NCBI RefSeq assembly: GCF_006016075.1
Contig: NZ_CP040093.1
Location: forward strand, 434,001-498,000
Length of the DNA stretch: 64,000 nt
DNA from: Caloramator sp. E03
Lineage (GTDB): Bacteria > Bacillota > Clostridia > Clostridiales > Caloramatoraceae
Direction: 5' to 3'
Below are positions 52,685-62,980 of this stretch, in pieces (the first letter of the stretch is position 1; every line of letters begins with the position of its first letter). The notes beneath the pieces were generated by a model that was not told the DNA's origin, ran no database searches, and saw only the letters and a program-made list of their open reading frames with translations. Made by a program: the position numbers and the translations under genes.

Positions 52685-53896
52685 TTAAATATTAATGTTT
52701 CCATAAAGTTTAAACATTGGCAGTATAATTGCTGCAAGCATGAAACCTACAATAATTGCTAAAAAAACTATCATTAAAGGTTCAAATACTGCTGTAAGCC
52801 TTGTTACCATGTTTTCAACCTCATTTTCATATAGATCAGCAAGTTTTGAGAGCATAGACTCTAAATTCCCACTCTCTTCACCAGTTTTAATCATAACTGG
52901 TACAAGTTTTGGGAATACTCCCATTTCTTTTATAGGATCGCTTAGTCCCTCACCTCCTCTAACCTTTTCTACAACTCCTTCAAATTTTTCTTCAATAAAA
53001 GAGTTTTGCAGAAGTTTTTTAGTTGTTTCAATAGCAGTTATAAGAGGCACGCCTGCATTTATAAGTGTTGATAGGGTTCTTGTAAGCCTTGCTATTGATG
53101 AATAAAGAGTTATTTTACCAATTATAGGTATTTTAAGCTTAAAGCTTGATATATATATACTCACTGAAGGAGTTTTACTATAATATCTTATTAAAATTAT
53201 AAACACCATAACAAATATAAATATTTGTAGCCAGTTGTTCTTCATAAAGGAGCTTGCCCGTAAAATAAATCTTGTTATAGATGGAAGCTCAACACCTAAA
53301 TCATTGAACATTCCAACAAATGTTGGTATTACAAATATTAAAAGCAAGTTTAAGACTACTAAAGCAACTAAAATTACTATTATAGGGTATATTAATGCAT
53401 TTGTTATCTTTTGTTTTAATTTCATTTCTTTTTCAAAATGTATCGCCATCTTATCAAATGAATTATCAAGGGAACCTCCTACTTCTCCAGCCTCTACCAT
53501 ATTTATCAATATCTCAGGAAATACATTGGGAAAATTTCTCATAGAAGTTGAAATTGCTGTTCCCTTTTCAACATCCTCTGAAAGCTTAAAAATAGCATTT
53601 TTTAAAACCTTATTGTTTATTTGATCCTTAATTACATTAAAACAAGTCAATACATTGAGTCCTGACTGTAAAAGTGTCGCTATTTGCCTGCAAAAAACAG
53701 CTAAATCTTTTGAAGTAACTTTATTAATAAACTTTATGCTTAACTCTTTATTTAATAGGTTATTTTCATTAAGGCTTATAATATATAGCTTTTTTTCTTT
53801 CAACTGTCTAATTGCATCTTCTGTATTATCAGCTGAAATATTCCCCTTTATATTTTTCCCCCTATCATCTATCGCCTCATATACATAATTTGCCAT
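52685..53896 (-). CDS. pilC: Type IV pilus inner-membrane platform protein PilC
   Basis: 403 aa. It belongs to the type II secretion F family: MANYVYEAIDDRGKNIKG start, FCRQIATLLQSGLNVL and later RLTRTLSTLINAGVPLITAIE, with three membrane segments. PilC is the rotor/platform that PilB drives during assembly. The ATG at 53896 follows GAGGG. It overlaps none of its neighbours. Confidence 0.92.
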   Translation of the reverse strand: MANYVYEAIDDRGKNIKGNISADNTEDAIRQLKEKKLYIISLNENNLLNKELSIKFINKVTSKDLAVFCRQIATLLQSGLNVLTCFNVIKDQINNKVLKNAIFKLSEDVEKGTAISTSMRNFPNVFPEILINMVEAGEVGGSLDNSFDKMAIHFEKEMKLKQKITNALIYPIIVILVALVVLNLLLIFVIPTFVGMFNDLGVELPSITRFILRASSFMKNNWLQIFIFVMVFIILIRYYSKTPSVSIYISSFKLKIPIIGKITLYSSIARLTRTLSTLINAGVPLITAIETTKKLLQNSFIEEKFEGVVEKVRGGEGLSDPIKEMGVFPKLVPVMIKTGEESGNLESMLSKLADLYENEVENMVTRLTAVFEPLMIVFLAIIVGFMLAAIILPMFKLYGNINI

Positions 53897-53908
53897 AATC
53901 ATCCCTCA

Positions 53909-55588
53909 TCAATCCATAGAATAAGTAACTCTTAAATATTCTTCAAATGTTGTTTCACCTTTTATAACTTTTTCAATGCAACTATTTTTTAATGTAACCA
54001 TTCCTTTTTTAATTGACAAATCCTTAAGTTCATCGCTGCTTAATCCTTTATTTATCGCTGCTCTTAACTCTTTATCTATAGCTAAAATTTCGTATATCCC
54101 TGTCCTTCCAATGTAACCTTTCTGTCCACAATATATACAGCCCTCCCCTTTATATAGCTTGTACATTTTTGTTTCATCAAGTCCCATTGCCCTTATTTCA
54201 CCTAATTCTGGGCTATATTCTGTTTTACAGTATGGGCATATCTTTCTAACAAGCCTTTGAGAAATAACTCCAACTAAAGATGAACTAATCATAAACGGTT
54301 CTATACCCATGTCTATTAGTCTTGTTACAGAGCTTGGTGCATCATTTGTATGAATTGTTGATAGTACTAAATGCCCTGTAATTGCTGCCCTTACAGCAAT
54401 CTCTGCAGTTTCTTTATCTCTTATCTCTCCAATCATAATTATATCCGGATCCTGCCTTAGTATAGACCTTAGAGCCGATGCAAAGGTAAGCCCTGCCTTA
54501 GGATTTACTTCAACTTGATTTACTCCATATATTGTGCTTTCAACAGGATCTTCAACTGTTATTATGTTTCTATCTCCAGTATTAAGCTCTTTAAGTGCTG
54601 CATAGAGGGTTGTAGATTTACCACTTCCCGTTGGTCCTGATACAAGTATTATTCCATGGGGTGATGATACTAACCTTTCATATTGTTTTAAATCATATTC
54701 AAGAAAACCTAAATTCTTTTTATCCTTTAAAAATTCCCTTTTATCTGCTATTCTTATAACTATCTTTTCTCCAAATACAGTTGGAAGGGATGATATTCTC
54801 ATATCATATTCTCTATCATATATTTCAAAGGATGTCCTTCCATCCTGGGGTATCCTCTTTTCAGCTATATCCATGTTACCAATTACCTTAATCCTAGCAA
54901 TAAGCGGGGCATGAAGCTCATACTCAACCTTCATTATTTCATATAAAATTCCATCAATCCTAAATTTAATCCTAACTTCATTTTCAAAAGGTTCTATATG
55001 TATATCACTTGCTCTTTGATTTATAGCTTGTTCAAAAATTGCATTTACAAGTTTTACAATTGGTCCTTGAGCATCATCATCTGAAGGCTTTATATTCTTA
55101 TCAAATTTAAATATCTTATTTTCCTTTTTAAATTCTTCTGCAGCCTTTAGAGCTTCCTGTTTTCCGTAATATTTATTAATAAATCTTTTTATATCTTCTT
55201 CCTTTGATAGTACAGGTTGTACATGTTTACCTGTATATATTGCAACATCCTCTATTGCAAATATATTTAAAGGGTCTGCCATCGCTACATAAAGGCTGTC
55301 ATTTTCAAGTCTTATGGGCAAAAGAGTATGCCTTTTGGCAAGGGTTTCTGTTATAAGCTTTACCGCTTCTTGGTCAATTGGATACCTATCAAGCTTGACA
55401 TGCGGTATACCAAGTTGATATTCTAACACCTCTATAATTTGGTCCTCTGTTATAAATCCATTTTCTACTAATATCTCTCCAAGCTTTTTATTAGTATTTT
55501 TTTGTAGAGCTAATGCCTTCTGAAGCTGCTCGTTTGTTATAAGTCCTGCGTCAATTAAAAACTCTCCTAGTTTTTTCCTAACTTTCAT
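53909..55588 (-). CDS. pilB: Type IV pilus assembly ATPase PilB with N-terminal MshEN-type motifs
   Basis: 559 aa. The C-terminal ATPase has GPTGSGKST (G318-K324), Asp box, and IIMIGEIRDKETAE, followed by a four-Cys zinc site (CPYC and CIYCG). The N-terminus has two 24-residue motifs of the form K-LGxxLxxxGxIT…L/V…Q at residues 6-29 and 35-58, with a 5-residue spacer, as in MshEN domains that bind c-di-GMP. It powers pilus extension. The ATG at 55588 follows GGAAGG; it is the first gene of the pilus operon. Confidence 0.92.
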   Translation of the reverse strand: MKVRKKLGEFLIDAGLITNEQLQKALALQKNTNKKLGEILVENGFITEDQIIEVLEYQLGIPHVKLDRYPIDQEAVKLITETLAKRHTLLPIRLENDSLYVAMADPLNIFAIEDVAIYTGKHVQPVLSKEEDIKRFINKYYGKQEALKAAEEFKKENKIFKFDKNIKPSDDDAQGPIVKLVNAIFEQAINQRASDIHIEPFENEVRIKFRIDGILYEIMKVEYELHAPLIARIKVIGNMDIAEKRIPQDGRTSFEIYDREYDMRISSLPTVFGEKIVIRIADKREFLKDKKNLGFLEYDLKQYERLVSSPHGIILVSGPTGSGKSTTLYAALKELNTGDRNIITVEDPVESTIYGVNQVEVNPKAGLTFASALRSILRQDPDIIMIGEIRDKETAEIAVRAAITGHLVLSTIHTNDAPSSVTRLIDMGIEPFMISSSLVGVISQRLVRKICPYCKTEYSPELGEIRAMGLDETKMYKLYKGEGCIYCGQKGYIGRTGIYEILAIDKELRAAINKGLSSDELKDLSIKKGMVTLKNSCIEKVIKGETTFEEYLRVTYSMD

Positions 55589-55628
55589 TGCTTGTCCTTC
55601 CATTATCAAAAATAATTTTTTATATTTA

Positions 55629-55657
55629 ATTTTATATTATTTTTTCTACAATGTAAA
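55629..55657 (-). promoter_or_regulatory. Putative promoter of the pilus operon
   Basis: Minus strand TTTACA (55657-55652) and TAAAAT (55634-55629) are separated by 17 bases and lie about 40 bases upstream of the pilB start. Confidence 0.55.
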
Positions 55658-56003
55658 TTAAATCAATTTATAATATTTAATTGTTAAAAATTTGTTGTAT
55701 ATTCCATTTTAATATTTTTAAAACATTTACACACCCTTTCTTATCGTTGCAGTATATATATTTTAAAAATTCGTACTGTTTTCTACAAAAACTTTTCAAA
55801 TAATTTAGTATTTCACAATATATTTATCTCTATTTTTATTTTACTAAACTATAGCAACATTTCCAATATAATTGTGATAATAAATAATAAATTTAGACTT
55901 TTTTTGTAATAATAGGCTGATTATAAATATTTATAAAAATAATTATAACTACTAAGAAAAAGCTTAAGCAGTCAAAATTTAAATTTTTTTACTATAAACT
56001 TAT

Positions 56004-56055
56004 AAAGCCTATAATCTATATATAAAACTATTAGTTATAACAGATTATAGGCTTT
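56004..56055 (-). terminator. Long hairpin after the antiporter gene
   Basis: AAAGCCTATAATCT and its complement form a 14-pair stem with a 24-base loop, about 60 bases past the antiporter stop. On the minus strand it is followed by AT-rich sequence that includes a T-run some way downstream. Confidence 0.6.
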
Positions 56056-56115
56056 ACCACTTTTTATACTGTTTTAAAACTTTTTACTTTAATAATCTTT
56101 CCTTACTTTTCAATA

Positions 56116-57324
56116 TCATTTATCAATTTTTAAAACCTTTGCGAGTGCCTTTGCTGAACTTGCTTGTAATGTAAGAGTGATAATTATAGTTGTAAAAGTT
56201 ACAGAAGAAATTATATCTGCATTAGGAATTTTTTTTGATAAAAGCATTCCTGATAAAGCTGCAGGAATAACCCCTGTCTCTCTAACCCACATAATATAAA
56301 TCATTTCCTTTAAAGTCCACTCTGCCTTTCTATCAAAGGCAATAGAAACAAAAGCAGAAATAGGTCTTGCAATAAATATTAAAGTTGCTACTAAAAGTAT
56401 TGATTCTTTCCAATATTTAAATAACAGCGTAAAATTAATATGTGTGCCCAATAATATAAATATCATCATCCTTAATATTAGAGTAGTAACTTCTTTAAAT
56501 CTCGTATGAGTCATATAATATTCATCAGGTATGAATAAATTAAACATCTTTTTATTACCACAAATCATTCCAATAACAAAAACAGCCATAAAGCCACTAA
56601 CGTTAAGCCTTGTAGCAATTACATAAGAACCTGCAACCGCAACAAGTGCCATTTCTGAAGGATGTTCTTCGAAATATGCATATTTTTTATGACCTACAAG
56701 AAATGTTGCAATATAACCTATAATTGCTCCAATTAATATTCCTCCAATAGAAGTCTTTAGAAGATCTACTATACTTTGGTTTATTGAAAATGTACCTTTT
56801 GTTATAATATTTAAAACTGCAAATGTTAAAATTGCACCTGCAGCATCATTAAATGCAGATTCTGAAATTATAGTTTGTTTTAATTTTTCTCCTACATTCA
56901 AACTTTTAAAAAGTGGAACAAGTACTGATGGATCAGTTGATGCTATTACTGAACCTAATAACAATGCATATTTAAAATCTATTTTAAAAATAATTGAAGC
57001 AAAATATCCAGTTATAAAAGCGGATATAATTACTCCTATTGTAGATAAAGAAGCAACTGAAAACTTAACTTTTTTAAGAACTTTAAAATCTATTTCTCTG
57101 CCTCCATCATACAGTATGTATGCTGCACCAAATGTTAGTACCAATTCATTACCCAATGGATATTTATCAATGTTAACTATATTCAGAACAAAGGGCCCTA
57201 GTATTATTCCTGCTAATATGAACATAACCACATCAGGAAGTTTAACAATCCTACTTAATTTTGTAAAAATAATACCCGAAAAGATTACAATGGTAATAAC
57301 TTCAAGTAAGTCTACTACGTTCAT
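56116..57324 (-). CDS. Monovalent cation/proton antiporter (CPA1/CPA2 family)
   Basis: 402 aa with about twelve hydrophobic segments. Characteristic segments are LILYDGGREIDF-like (AAYILYDGGREI), GSVIASTDPSVLVPLF with the ion-binding Asp, and ESAFNDAAGAILTF. These are typical of sodium(or potassium)/proton exchangers of the NhaP/CPA1 group. The ATG at 57324 follows GGAGG by seven bases; the frame up to 57354 lacks a site. It is a single-gene unit, ion specificity unknown. Confidence 0.85.
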   Translation of the reverse strand: MNVVDLLEVITIVIFSGIIFTKLSRIVKLPDVVMFILAGIILGPFVLNIVNIDKYPLGNELVLTFGAAYILYDGGREIDFKVLKKVKFSVASLSTIGVIISAFITGYFASIIFKIDFKYALLLGSVIASTDPSVLVPLFKSLNVGEKLKQTIISESAFNDAAGAILTFAVLNIITKGTFSINQSIVDLLKTSIGGILIGAIIGYIATFLVGHKKYAYFEEHPSEMALVAVAGSYVIATRLNVSGFMAVFVIGMICGNKKMFNLFIPDEYYMTHTRFKEVTTLILRMMIFILLGTHINFTLLFKYWKESILLVATLIFIARPISAFVSIAFDRKAEWTLKEMIYIMWVRETGVIPAALSGMLLSKKIPNADIISSVTFTTIIITLTLQASSAKALAKVLKIDK

Positions 57325-57410
57325 TTCTTTACCTCCATACTTAATTTTTCGCAATATATTCTATCATCTTTTTAAAATCATTATGTTAAGTTGATGTAAA
57401 TTCTATATTG

Positions 57411-57440
57411 AAAAAATTTAGGATGCGGTAACCGCACCCT
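57411..57440 (-). terminator. Terminator of the dacF gene at 57442
   Basis: AGGGTGCGG / CCGCATCCT, nine pairs (one G-T) and a TTA loop, followed on the minus strand by AAATTTTTT, immediately after the stop codon. Confidence 0.8.
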
Positions 57441-57441
57441 G

Positions 57442-58608
57442 CTAATTAACTTTTATCCATTCTTTAAATACCTTTTTCATAAAATCTGTAAGCTTCATAT
57501 TTTTTACATCGCAGTCAACAACAGCATCAACTTCCCCAAGAACATTGCTTCCATCTATTGCTTTAATAACACCAACCTTATCTCCTTTTTTAAGAGGAAG
57601 TTTTATATCTTTCATAAGTTCAAGCTTCTTTTCATATTGGGGTTTACTTCCTTTTTCTACTATTAAGTTCAAATCCTGCTTTGCAACTATGTTGATTTTT
57701 TCTGGAAGGGATTTAGGTATAGTAATACTTTCAATAACCTCTCCCTTTTTCATCACACTTATACTCTCATATCTTGCAAATCCTAAATCAAGAAGTTTTC
57801 CAGCATCTGCATTTCTTTCTTTCCACGAAGGAGAACCCATTATAACAGAAATAAACCTTATTCCATTCCTTTCAGCGGTTGCTGAAATACAATAAAGAGC
57901 CTCTTTAATATAACCTGTTTTTAATCCATCACAATCCTTATAGGTCTTAATCATTTTATTCCTGTTAGTTAATGTAAAGGGCTTTTGTCTTCCTTCGCTT
58001 ATCGTTTCCATCCATATCTTAGTATATTCAAGTATCTTAGGATGCTTTAAAAGCTCTCTTGACATTATTGCAATATCATAAGCAGAAGAATAGTGGTTAT
58101 CTGGGAAGAGCCCAGTGCAGTTATTAAAATGGGTATCATTCATATTAAGTTCTTTTGCCCTTTTATTCATCTTTTCAACAAAGGCTTCTTCTGTTCCCTC
58201 AAGATATTCTGCAAGAGCTATTGCAGCATCGTTAGCAGACTCAACAGCCACCCCTTTTAAAAGTTCCTCAACAGTTCTAATCTCACCGGCATCAAGAAAC
58301 ATAGTACTTCCACCCATTGACTTTGCCCTTTCACTACAAACTACTTTATCAGAAAGTTTAATCTTTCCACTATCAACTGCTTCCATAACTAAAAGCATCG
58401 TCATAATCTTTGTTACACTTGCAGGTGTTAGCTTCTCATGTGAATTTTGCTCATATATAACCTTTCCTGTACTATTTTCAACAAGTATTGCAGATTTACA
58501 GTTAAGTTTTACTATATCCTTTCCATTGGATTCAGCCAATGTTTTATATGGAATATTAATTATAATATAAAATACTAATATAATTGTTATTATTTTTTTA
58601 TATTTCAT
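57442..58608 (-). CDS. dacF: D-alanyl-D-alanine carboxypeptidase, second DacF-type PBP
   Basis: 388 aa with a signal peptide. Acyl-enzyme motifs are SVTK (SxxK), SAN (ESANDAAIA) and KTG (GLKTGYIK), and the C-terminus has a PBP5-like beta domain with an amphipathic end. It lies after the pdp gene in the xerD-deoB-punA-pdp-dacF order, as in many clostridia. In B. subtilis dacF lies just upstream of spoIIA, but here a terminator and an antiporter gene follow instead. AGGAGG precedes the ATG. Confidence 0.9.
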   Translation of the reverse strand: MKYKKIITIILVFYIIINIPYKTLAESNGKDIVKLNCKSAILVENSTGKVIYEQNSHEKLTPASVTKIMTMLLVMEAVDSGKIKLSDKVVCSERAKSMGGSTMFLDAGEIRTVEELLKGVAVESANDAAIALAEYLEGTEEAFVEKMNKRAKELNMNDTHFNNCTGLFPDNHYSSAYDIAIMSRELLKHPKILEYTKIWMETISEGRQKPFTLTNRNKMIKTYKDCDGLKTGYIKEALYCISATAERNGIRFISVIMGSPSWKERNADAGKLLDLGFARYESISVMKKGEVIESITIPKSLPEKINIVAKQDLNLIVEKGSKPQYEKKLELMKDIKLPLKKGDKVGVIKAIDGSNVLGEVDAVVDCDVKNMKLTDFMKKVFKEWIKVN

Positions 58609-58680
58609 AATGTGTGCCTCCTAAATTATTTTGGTTTTTCTATTTTTATTTTTTCCAAATAAAAATAAAATAATATAAAA

Positions 58681-58700
58681 AAAGCTGCATTAGCAGCTTT
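58681..58700 (-). terminator. Terminator of the nucleoside phosphorylase genes
   Basis: AAAGCTGC / GCAGCTTT with a 4-base loop followed by TTTT on the minus strand, next to the pdp stop codon. Confidence 0.85.
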
Positions 58701-58702
58701 TT

Positions 58703-60028
58703 TTAAAATCTTTTTATTTCACTTTTTGTAACTATTCCAAATATAAGTGGTCTTTTTTCAACCTTATTATCTACAATATCAAATGCTTCATTTATTTTTT
58801 CTTCCGAAGCTTTTGCCTTTGATATATCGTTTGCATGTATTTTAGCAATAGTTTCTCCTTTATGAACATAATCTCCAACCTTTTTAGATAAAACTATACC
58901 AACTGAAAGATCAATACTGTCTTCTTTTGTTTCTCTTCCAGCACCAAGTGAAAGGGCAGCAAGACCTATCGTATCAGCAGTTATTTTTGAAATATACCCT
59001 TCCTTCTTTGCTTTTACATCTATTATATATTTTGCTTTAGGAAGAAGCTCTGGCTCATCTATTACCGAAGTATCTCCTCCCTGTGATTTTATGAATTCTT
59101 TAAATTTTTGCAATGCCTTACCACTTTGTATAGAATCCTCAATCATAATCCTTGCTTGGCTTTCATCTTTAGCTTTTCCTGAGAGAATTAGCATTTGACT
59201 ACCTAAAACAATACAAAGTTCATACAAATCAGAAGGCCCACATCCTTTTAATGTATCGATTGCTTCTTTAACCTCAAGTGCATTACCAATAGCATATCCA
59301 AGGGGCTGATCCATATCAGATATTACAGCCACTGTATTTCTCCCTACGCTTGTTCCAATGTCCACCATCTCCTTTGCAAGAGCAAAGGAATCATCTACAG
59401 TTTTCATAAAAGCACCACTTCCAGTCTTAACATCAAGGACAATACAATCTGCTCCTGCAGCAATCTTTTTACTCATAATGCTTGAAGCAATTAGTGATAT
59501 ATTATCTACTGTTGCAGTAACATCCCTTAGGGCATAAAGCTTTTTATCTGCAGGAGTCAAATTCCCTGTTTGTGCTCCAACTGCAAATTTTATTTTATTG
59601 ACATTTTCTATAAACTTATCCTGAGACATTTCTACTGAAAATCCTTTTATTGATTCAAGCTTATCAATAGTTCCTCCTGTATGCCCAAGCCCTCTTCCTG
59701 AAAGCTTTGCAACAGGAACTCCAAGTGATGCAATCATAGGTCCAAGTACAAGAGTTGTAGTATCGCCAACTCCTCCAGTACTGTGTTTATCTACTTTAAT
59801 TCCATCTATCATAGATAGATTTATTTTATCTCCTGAATTAACCATAGCCATAGTAAGGTCTGCAGTTTCCCTTTTATTCATTCCTTTAAAATATATTGCC
59901 ATAAGAAGAGCAGAGGCCTGATAATCTGGGATATTTCCTTTTGTATAGCCATCAATAAAGTATTCTATCTCTTCCTTTGAAAGTTCACCGCCGTTTCTTT
60001 TTTTGAGAATGATATCATACATTCTCAT
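58703..60028 (-). CDS. pdp: Pyrimidine-nucleoside phosphorylase
   Basis: 441 aa. The N-terminus [22 protein letters not shown] is followed by [13 protein letters not shown] (phosphate loop) and [17 protein letters not shown], diagnostic of thymidine/pyrimidine phosphorylases. It splits uridine or thymidine with phosphate to ribose-1-phosphate; Pdp versus DeoA is a family-level inference. Together with punA and deoB it feeds nucleoside pentose into the pentose phosphate pathway. GGGGGG precedes the ATG. Confidence 0.92.
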   Translation of the reverse strand: MRMYDIILKKRNGGELSKEEIEYFIDGYTKGNIPDYQASALLMAIYFKGMNKRETADLTMAMVNSGDKINLSMIDGIKVDKHSTGGVGDTTTLVLGPMIASLGVPVAKLSGRGLGHTGGTIDKLESIKGFSVEMSQDKFIENVNKIKFAVGAQTGNLTPADKKLYALRDVTATVDNISLIASSIMSKKIAAGADCIVLDVKTGSGAFMKTVDDSFALAKEMVDIGTSVGRNTVAVISDMDQPLGYAIGNALEVKEAIDTLKGCGPSDLYELCIVLGSQMLILSGKAKDESQARIMIEDSIQSGKALQKFKEFIKSQGGDTSVIDEPELLPKAKYIIDVKAKKEGYISKITADTIGLAALSLGAGRETKEDSIDLSVGIVLSKKVGDYVHKGETIAKIHANDISKAKASEEKINEAFDIVDNKVEKRPLIFGIVTKSEIKRF

Positions 60029-60042
60029 AACTATCCCCCCAA

Positions 60043-60861
60043 TTACATTCTAATTATAGTTTCTTTAATCAAAGAAACAAATTTAGCCTTAGCTCTATTT
60101 GCAGTCTCAACAACTCTTGTATGATCAAGTGGCTCTAAGTTTTCTGCTATTGCCATGTCCGTAATAACAGATACCCCAAGAACTTTCATACCCCCGTGGT
60201 TTGCAACAATTACCTCTGGTATTGTTGACATTCCAACTGCATCAGCTCCAATAAGCCTTAACATCTTCAATTCTGCAGGTGTTTCATACATAGGCCCTGA
60301 AACTGCAACATAAACCCCTTCTTTAACTTTTATATTAAATTCCTTTGCAACATCCTTTGCAATTTTAATAAGCTCCCTGTTGTATGGCTGAGACATATCA
60401 GGAAATCTTGGCCCAAGCTCCTCATAGTTTCTACCAATAAGAGGATTTGTACCCATCATGTTTATGTGATCTGTTATTATCATAAGATCTCCAGCTTCAA
60501 AGTTTTCATTCATACCTCCTGAAGCATTTGTAACAATAAGTTTTTCAACTCCAAGAGCTCTTATCACCCTCACTGGAAATGTTACCTGTTTTAAATCATA
60601 TCCTTCATAATAATGGAACCTTCCATTCATAGCAATAACATACTTATTACCTATATTGCCAAGTACAAACTCTCCTGCATGACCTACAACTGTTGATTGT
60701 GGGAAATAAGGTATATCCCCATATTTTATTACCATTTTATCTTCCATTTCCTCAACAAGGCTTCCCAGCCCTGTACCAAGAATTACTGCAACATCGGGTA
60801 TTTTATCTATTTTAGATTTTATATACTCTTTTGCTTCTTTAATCATTTCAACATAATCCAT
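60043..60861 (-). CDS. punA: Purine-nucleoside phosphorylase (copy 1)
   Basis: 272 aa. [16 protein letters not shown] (phosphate-binding His), [10 protein letters not shown], and [12 protein letters not shown] with the purine-binding Asn nearby mark a trimeric low-molecular-weight PNP. It cleaves purine nucleosides with phosphate. A paralogue of equal length (272 aa) lies just upstream, and the two align throughout, so this is a tandem duplication. AGGGGG precedes the ATG. Confidence 0.93.
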   Translation of the reverse strand: MDYVEMIKEAKEYIKSKIDKIPDVAVILGTGLGSLVEEMEDKMVIKYGDIPYFPQSTVVGHAGEFVLGNIGNKYVIAMNGRFHYYEGYDLKQVTFPVRVIRALGVEKLIVTNASGGMNENFEAGDLMIITDHINMMGTNPLIGRNYEELGPRFPDMSQPYNRELIKIAKDVAKEFNIKVKEGVYVAVSGPMYETPAELKMLRLIGADAVGMSTIPEVIVANHGGMKVLGVSVITDMAIAENLEPLDHTRVVETANRAKAKFVSLIKETIIRM

Positions 60862-60874
60862 ATTATCATTCCCC

Positions 60875-61693
60875 CTATATGTGATTTACAATTCCTTTTA
60901 TTAAAGTTTTAAATTTATCCCTTACCATGTTAGAAGTTTCAATTACCTCCTCATGATTTAGTGGCTTATCTAATATGCCACTGGCCATATTAGTTATACA
61001 CGATATCCCAAGTACCTTCATACCACTATGCTTTGCTGCAATAACCTCTGGAACAGTAGACATTCCTACCGCATCTCCTCCAAGAGTTCTAACCATTCTA
61101 ATTTCTGCTGGTGTTTCATAGTTAGGACCTGTCATCATAAAGTAAACACCACTTACAACTTTAATATCCTTTTTAGCAGCAACATTAAATGCTAAATCTA
61201 TAAGCTCTTTATCATAAGGCTTAGACATATCTGGAAATCTTGGACCAAAGTCATCAAGGTTTTTACCTATTAAAGGATTTGTACCTGAAAAGTTTATATG
61301 ATCTTTTATTATCATAAGATCACCAGGTTTAAAAGAGGTATTTACTCCTCCTGCTGCATTTGTAACTATTAGCTTTTTTATACCCAATTTTGCCAAAACC
61401 CTAATGGCAAAAGTAACCGTCTTCATATCATATCCTTCGTAAAAATGGAATCTTCCATTCATCATTATAACCTTTTTACCTTCGAAATTTCCATATATAA
61501 ACTCTCCAGCATGACCAGCAACAGTTGATCTTGGAAAGTTTGGAATCGATTCATAATCTATAACCATTTTATCTTTAACCTCATCAGCAAGAGATCCCAG
61601 TCCCGAACCAAGTATTATCGCAATCTCTGGAACATCTTTTATTTTATTCTTTATATAGCTGTAGGATTCTAATACCTTTTCTATGTATTCCAT
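60875..61693 (-). CDS. punA: Purine-nucleoside phosphorylase (copy 2)
   Basis: 272 aa, same family and length as copy 1: LGSGLGSL, VAGHAGEF, NAAGGVNTSF, and GDAVGMSTVPE. Its start at 61693 follows AGGGGG; the longer frame to 61747 lies inside deoB. The second copy could have a different base preference, such as inosine-guanosine versus xanthosine; that is inference. Tandem PNPs in a deoB-punA-pdp operon suggest specialised roles. Confidence 0.9.
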   Translation of the reverse strand: MEYIEKVLESYSYIKNKIKDVPEIAIILGSGLGSLADEVKDKMVIDYESIPNFPRSTVAGHAGEFIYGNFEGKKVIMMNGRFHFYEGYDMKTVTFAIRVLAKLGIKKLIVTNAAGGVNTSFKPGDLMIIKDHINFSGTNPLIGKNLDDFGPRFPDMSKPYDKELIDLAFNVAAKKDIKVVSGVYFMMTGPNYETPAEIRMVRTLGGDAVGMSTVPEVIAAKHSGMKVLGISCITNMASGILDKPLNHEEVIETSNMVRDKFKTLIKGIVNHI

Positions 61694-61697
61694 AATC

Positions 61698-62873
61698 TTA
61701 CCCCCTATATATTTCTTTTGCAAAACTTTCTCCTTCAATATTTGCATCTACTCCTAAAAGCTCTGTTATAGTTTTTCCTATATCAGCATAAGTCTTTCTA
61801 ATTCCAATGTTTACATTTGACTTCAATTGATTTCCATAGCAAAGAATAGGTATATATTCCCTTGAATGATCTGTACTTGGAGTTGTAGGATCACAACCGT
61901 GATCAGCAGTAATTATAAGAATATCATCTTCCCTCATAACTTCCATAATTTTTGGAACCATACTATCAAATTCTTTGAGAGCATTAGCATAGCCTGTAAC
62001 ATCATTTCTATGACCATATATCATATCAAAATCAACAAGGTTAGTAAAAATTAGCCCCTTACAAGGTCTTTTAATATATTCAATAGTCTTTAATATGCCA
62101 TCCATATTATTTTTAGTATGATCAGCTCTACTTATGCCATACCCTGAATATATATCTTCAATCTTTCCAACAGCACAAACTTCCATGCCAGATTCAATGA
62201 TAAAATTAAGCATCGTCTTTTTAGGTGGCTTTAGCGAGAAATCCTTTCTATTTGAAGTTCTTTTGTATTCTCCATTATTTCCAACAAAAGGCCTTGCTAT
62301 TACCCTTCCTACGGAGTGCTCTCCTTTTAAAAGCTCTCGTGCTATGCTACACATCTCATAAAGCCGTTCAAGAGGTATTATTTCTTCATGGGCAGCAATT
62401 TGAAATACACTATCAGCAGATGTATATACAATAGGATAGCCAGTTTTTACATGTAAATCCCCAAGCTCTTCTATTATTTTAGTTCCAGAGGAAGCATAGT
62501 TCCCCAATATCTTTGTACCTATCCTTCTTTCAAATTCATTTATTAAATCCTTAGGAAAACCATTTGGATAAGTTGGGAATGGTTTATCAAGTATTATCCC
62601 TGCTATTTCCCAGTGTCCAGTTGTTGTATCCTTCCCTGAAGACTTTTCAAGGGACTTTCCGTAACACCCTATCGGACTTTCACATTTTTCAATTCCTTTT
62701 ATACCGTCTATATTGCCAAGACCAAGCTTTTGAAGGTTTGGAAGGTCTAATCCTCCTAATTGTTTTGAAATATTGCCAATTGTATCACTTCCTTCGTCAT
62801 TAAAATCTTTAGCATCAGGTAACTCTCCGATTCCAACGCTATCCATTACAATTAGTATAACCCTGTTTATCAT
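61698..62873 (-). CDS. deoB: Phosphopentomutase
   Basis: 391 aa, an alkaline-phosphatase-superfamily fold. [23 protein letters not shown] holds the metal site, DTTTGHWEI the phospho-acceptor Thr, and [19 protein letters not shown] the second metal site. It converts ribose-1-phosphate to ribose-5-phosphate, linking PNP/Pdp products to central metabolism. The ATG follows AAGGAG. It is the first of the nucleoside-salvage genes downstream of xerD. Confidence 0.95.
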   Translation of the reverse strand: MINRVILIVMDSVGIGELPDAKDFNDEGSDTIGNISKQLGGLDLPNLQKLGLGNIDGIKGIEKCESPIGCYGKSLEKSSGKDTTTGHWEIAGIILDKPFPTYPNGFPKDLINEFERRIGTKILGNYASSGTKIIEELGDLHVKTGYPIVYTSADSVFQIAAHEEIIPLERLYEMCSIARELLKGEHSVGRVIARPFVGNNGEYKRTSNRKDFSLKPPKKTMLNFIIESGMEVCAVGKIEDIYSGYGISRADHTKNNMDGILKTIEYIKRPCKGLIFTNLVDFDMIYGHRNDVTGYANALKEFDSMVPKIMEVMREDDILIITADHGCDPTTPSTDHSREYIPILCYGNQLKSNVNIGIRKTYADIGKTITELLGVDANIEGESFAKEIYRG

Positions 62874-62963
62874 AATATCTCTCCTTATTAATTGAAATAT
62901 GACCTTTTATTCAAATTTCAAATTCATTGGAATTTTATTATAACTCAAAAAATAGAAAATAAA

Positions 62964-62980
62964 AAGGGCCTTATGCCCTT
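62964..62980 (-). terminator. Terminator of xerD
   Basis: AAGGGC / GCCCTT stem with a 5-base loop followed by TTTATTTT on the minus strand. The hairpin begins within the stop codon region of xerD. Confidence 0.8.

Larger units (their letters stand above)
55610..56115. other. Intergenic region upstream of the pilus operon (~505 bp)
   Basis: Very AT-rich. It holds the putative pil promoter (55629-55657) and a long hairpin next to the antiporter gene end (56004-56055). No gene was found in it. Confidence 0.6.

Noticed and set aside
58115-58570. 151-codon plus-strand frame opposite dacF
   Set aside because: Shadow of a confident gene; no ribosome binding site.
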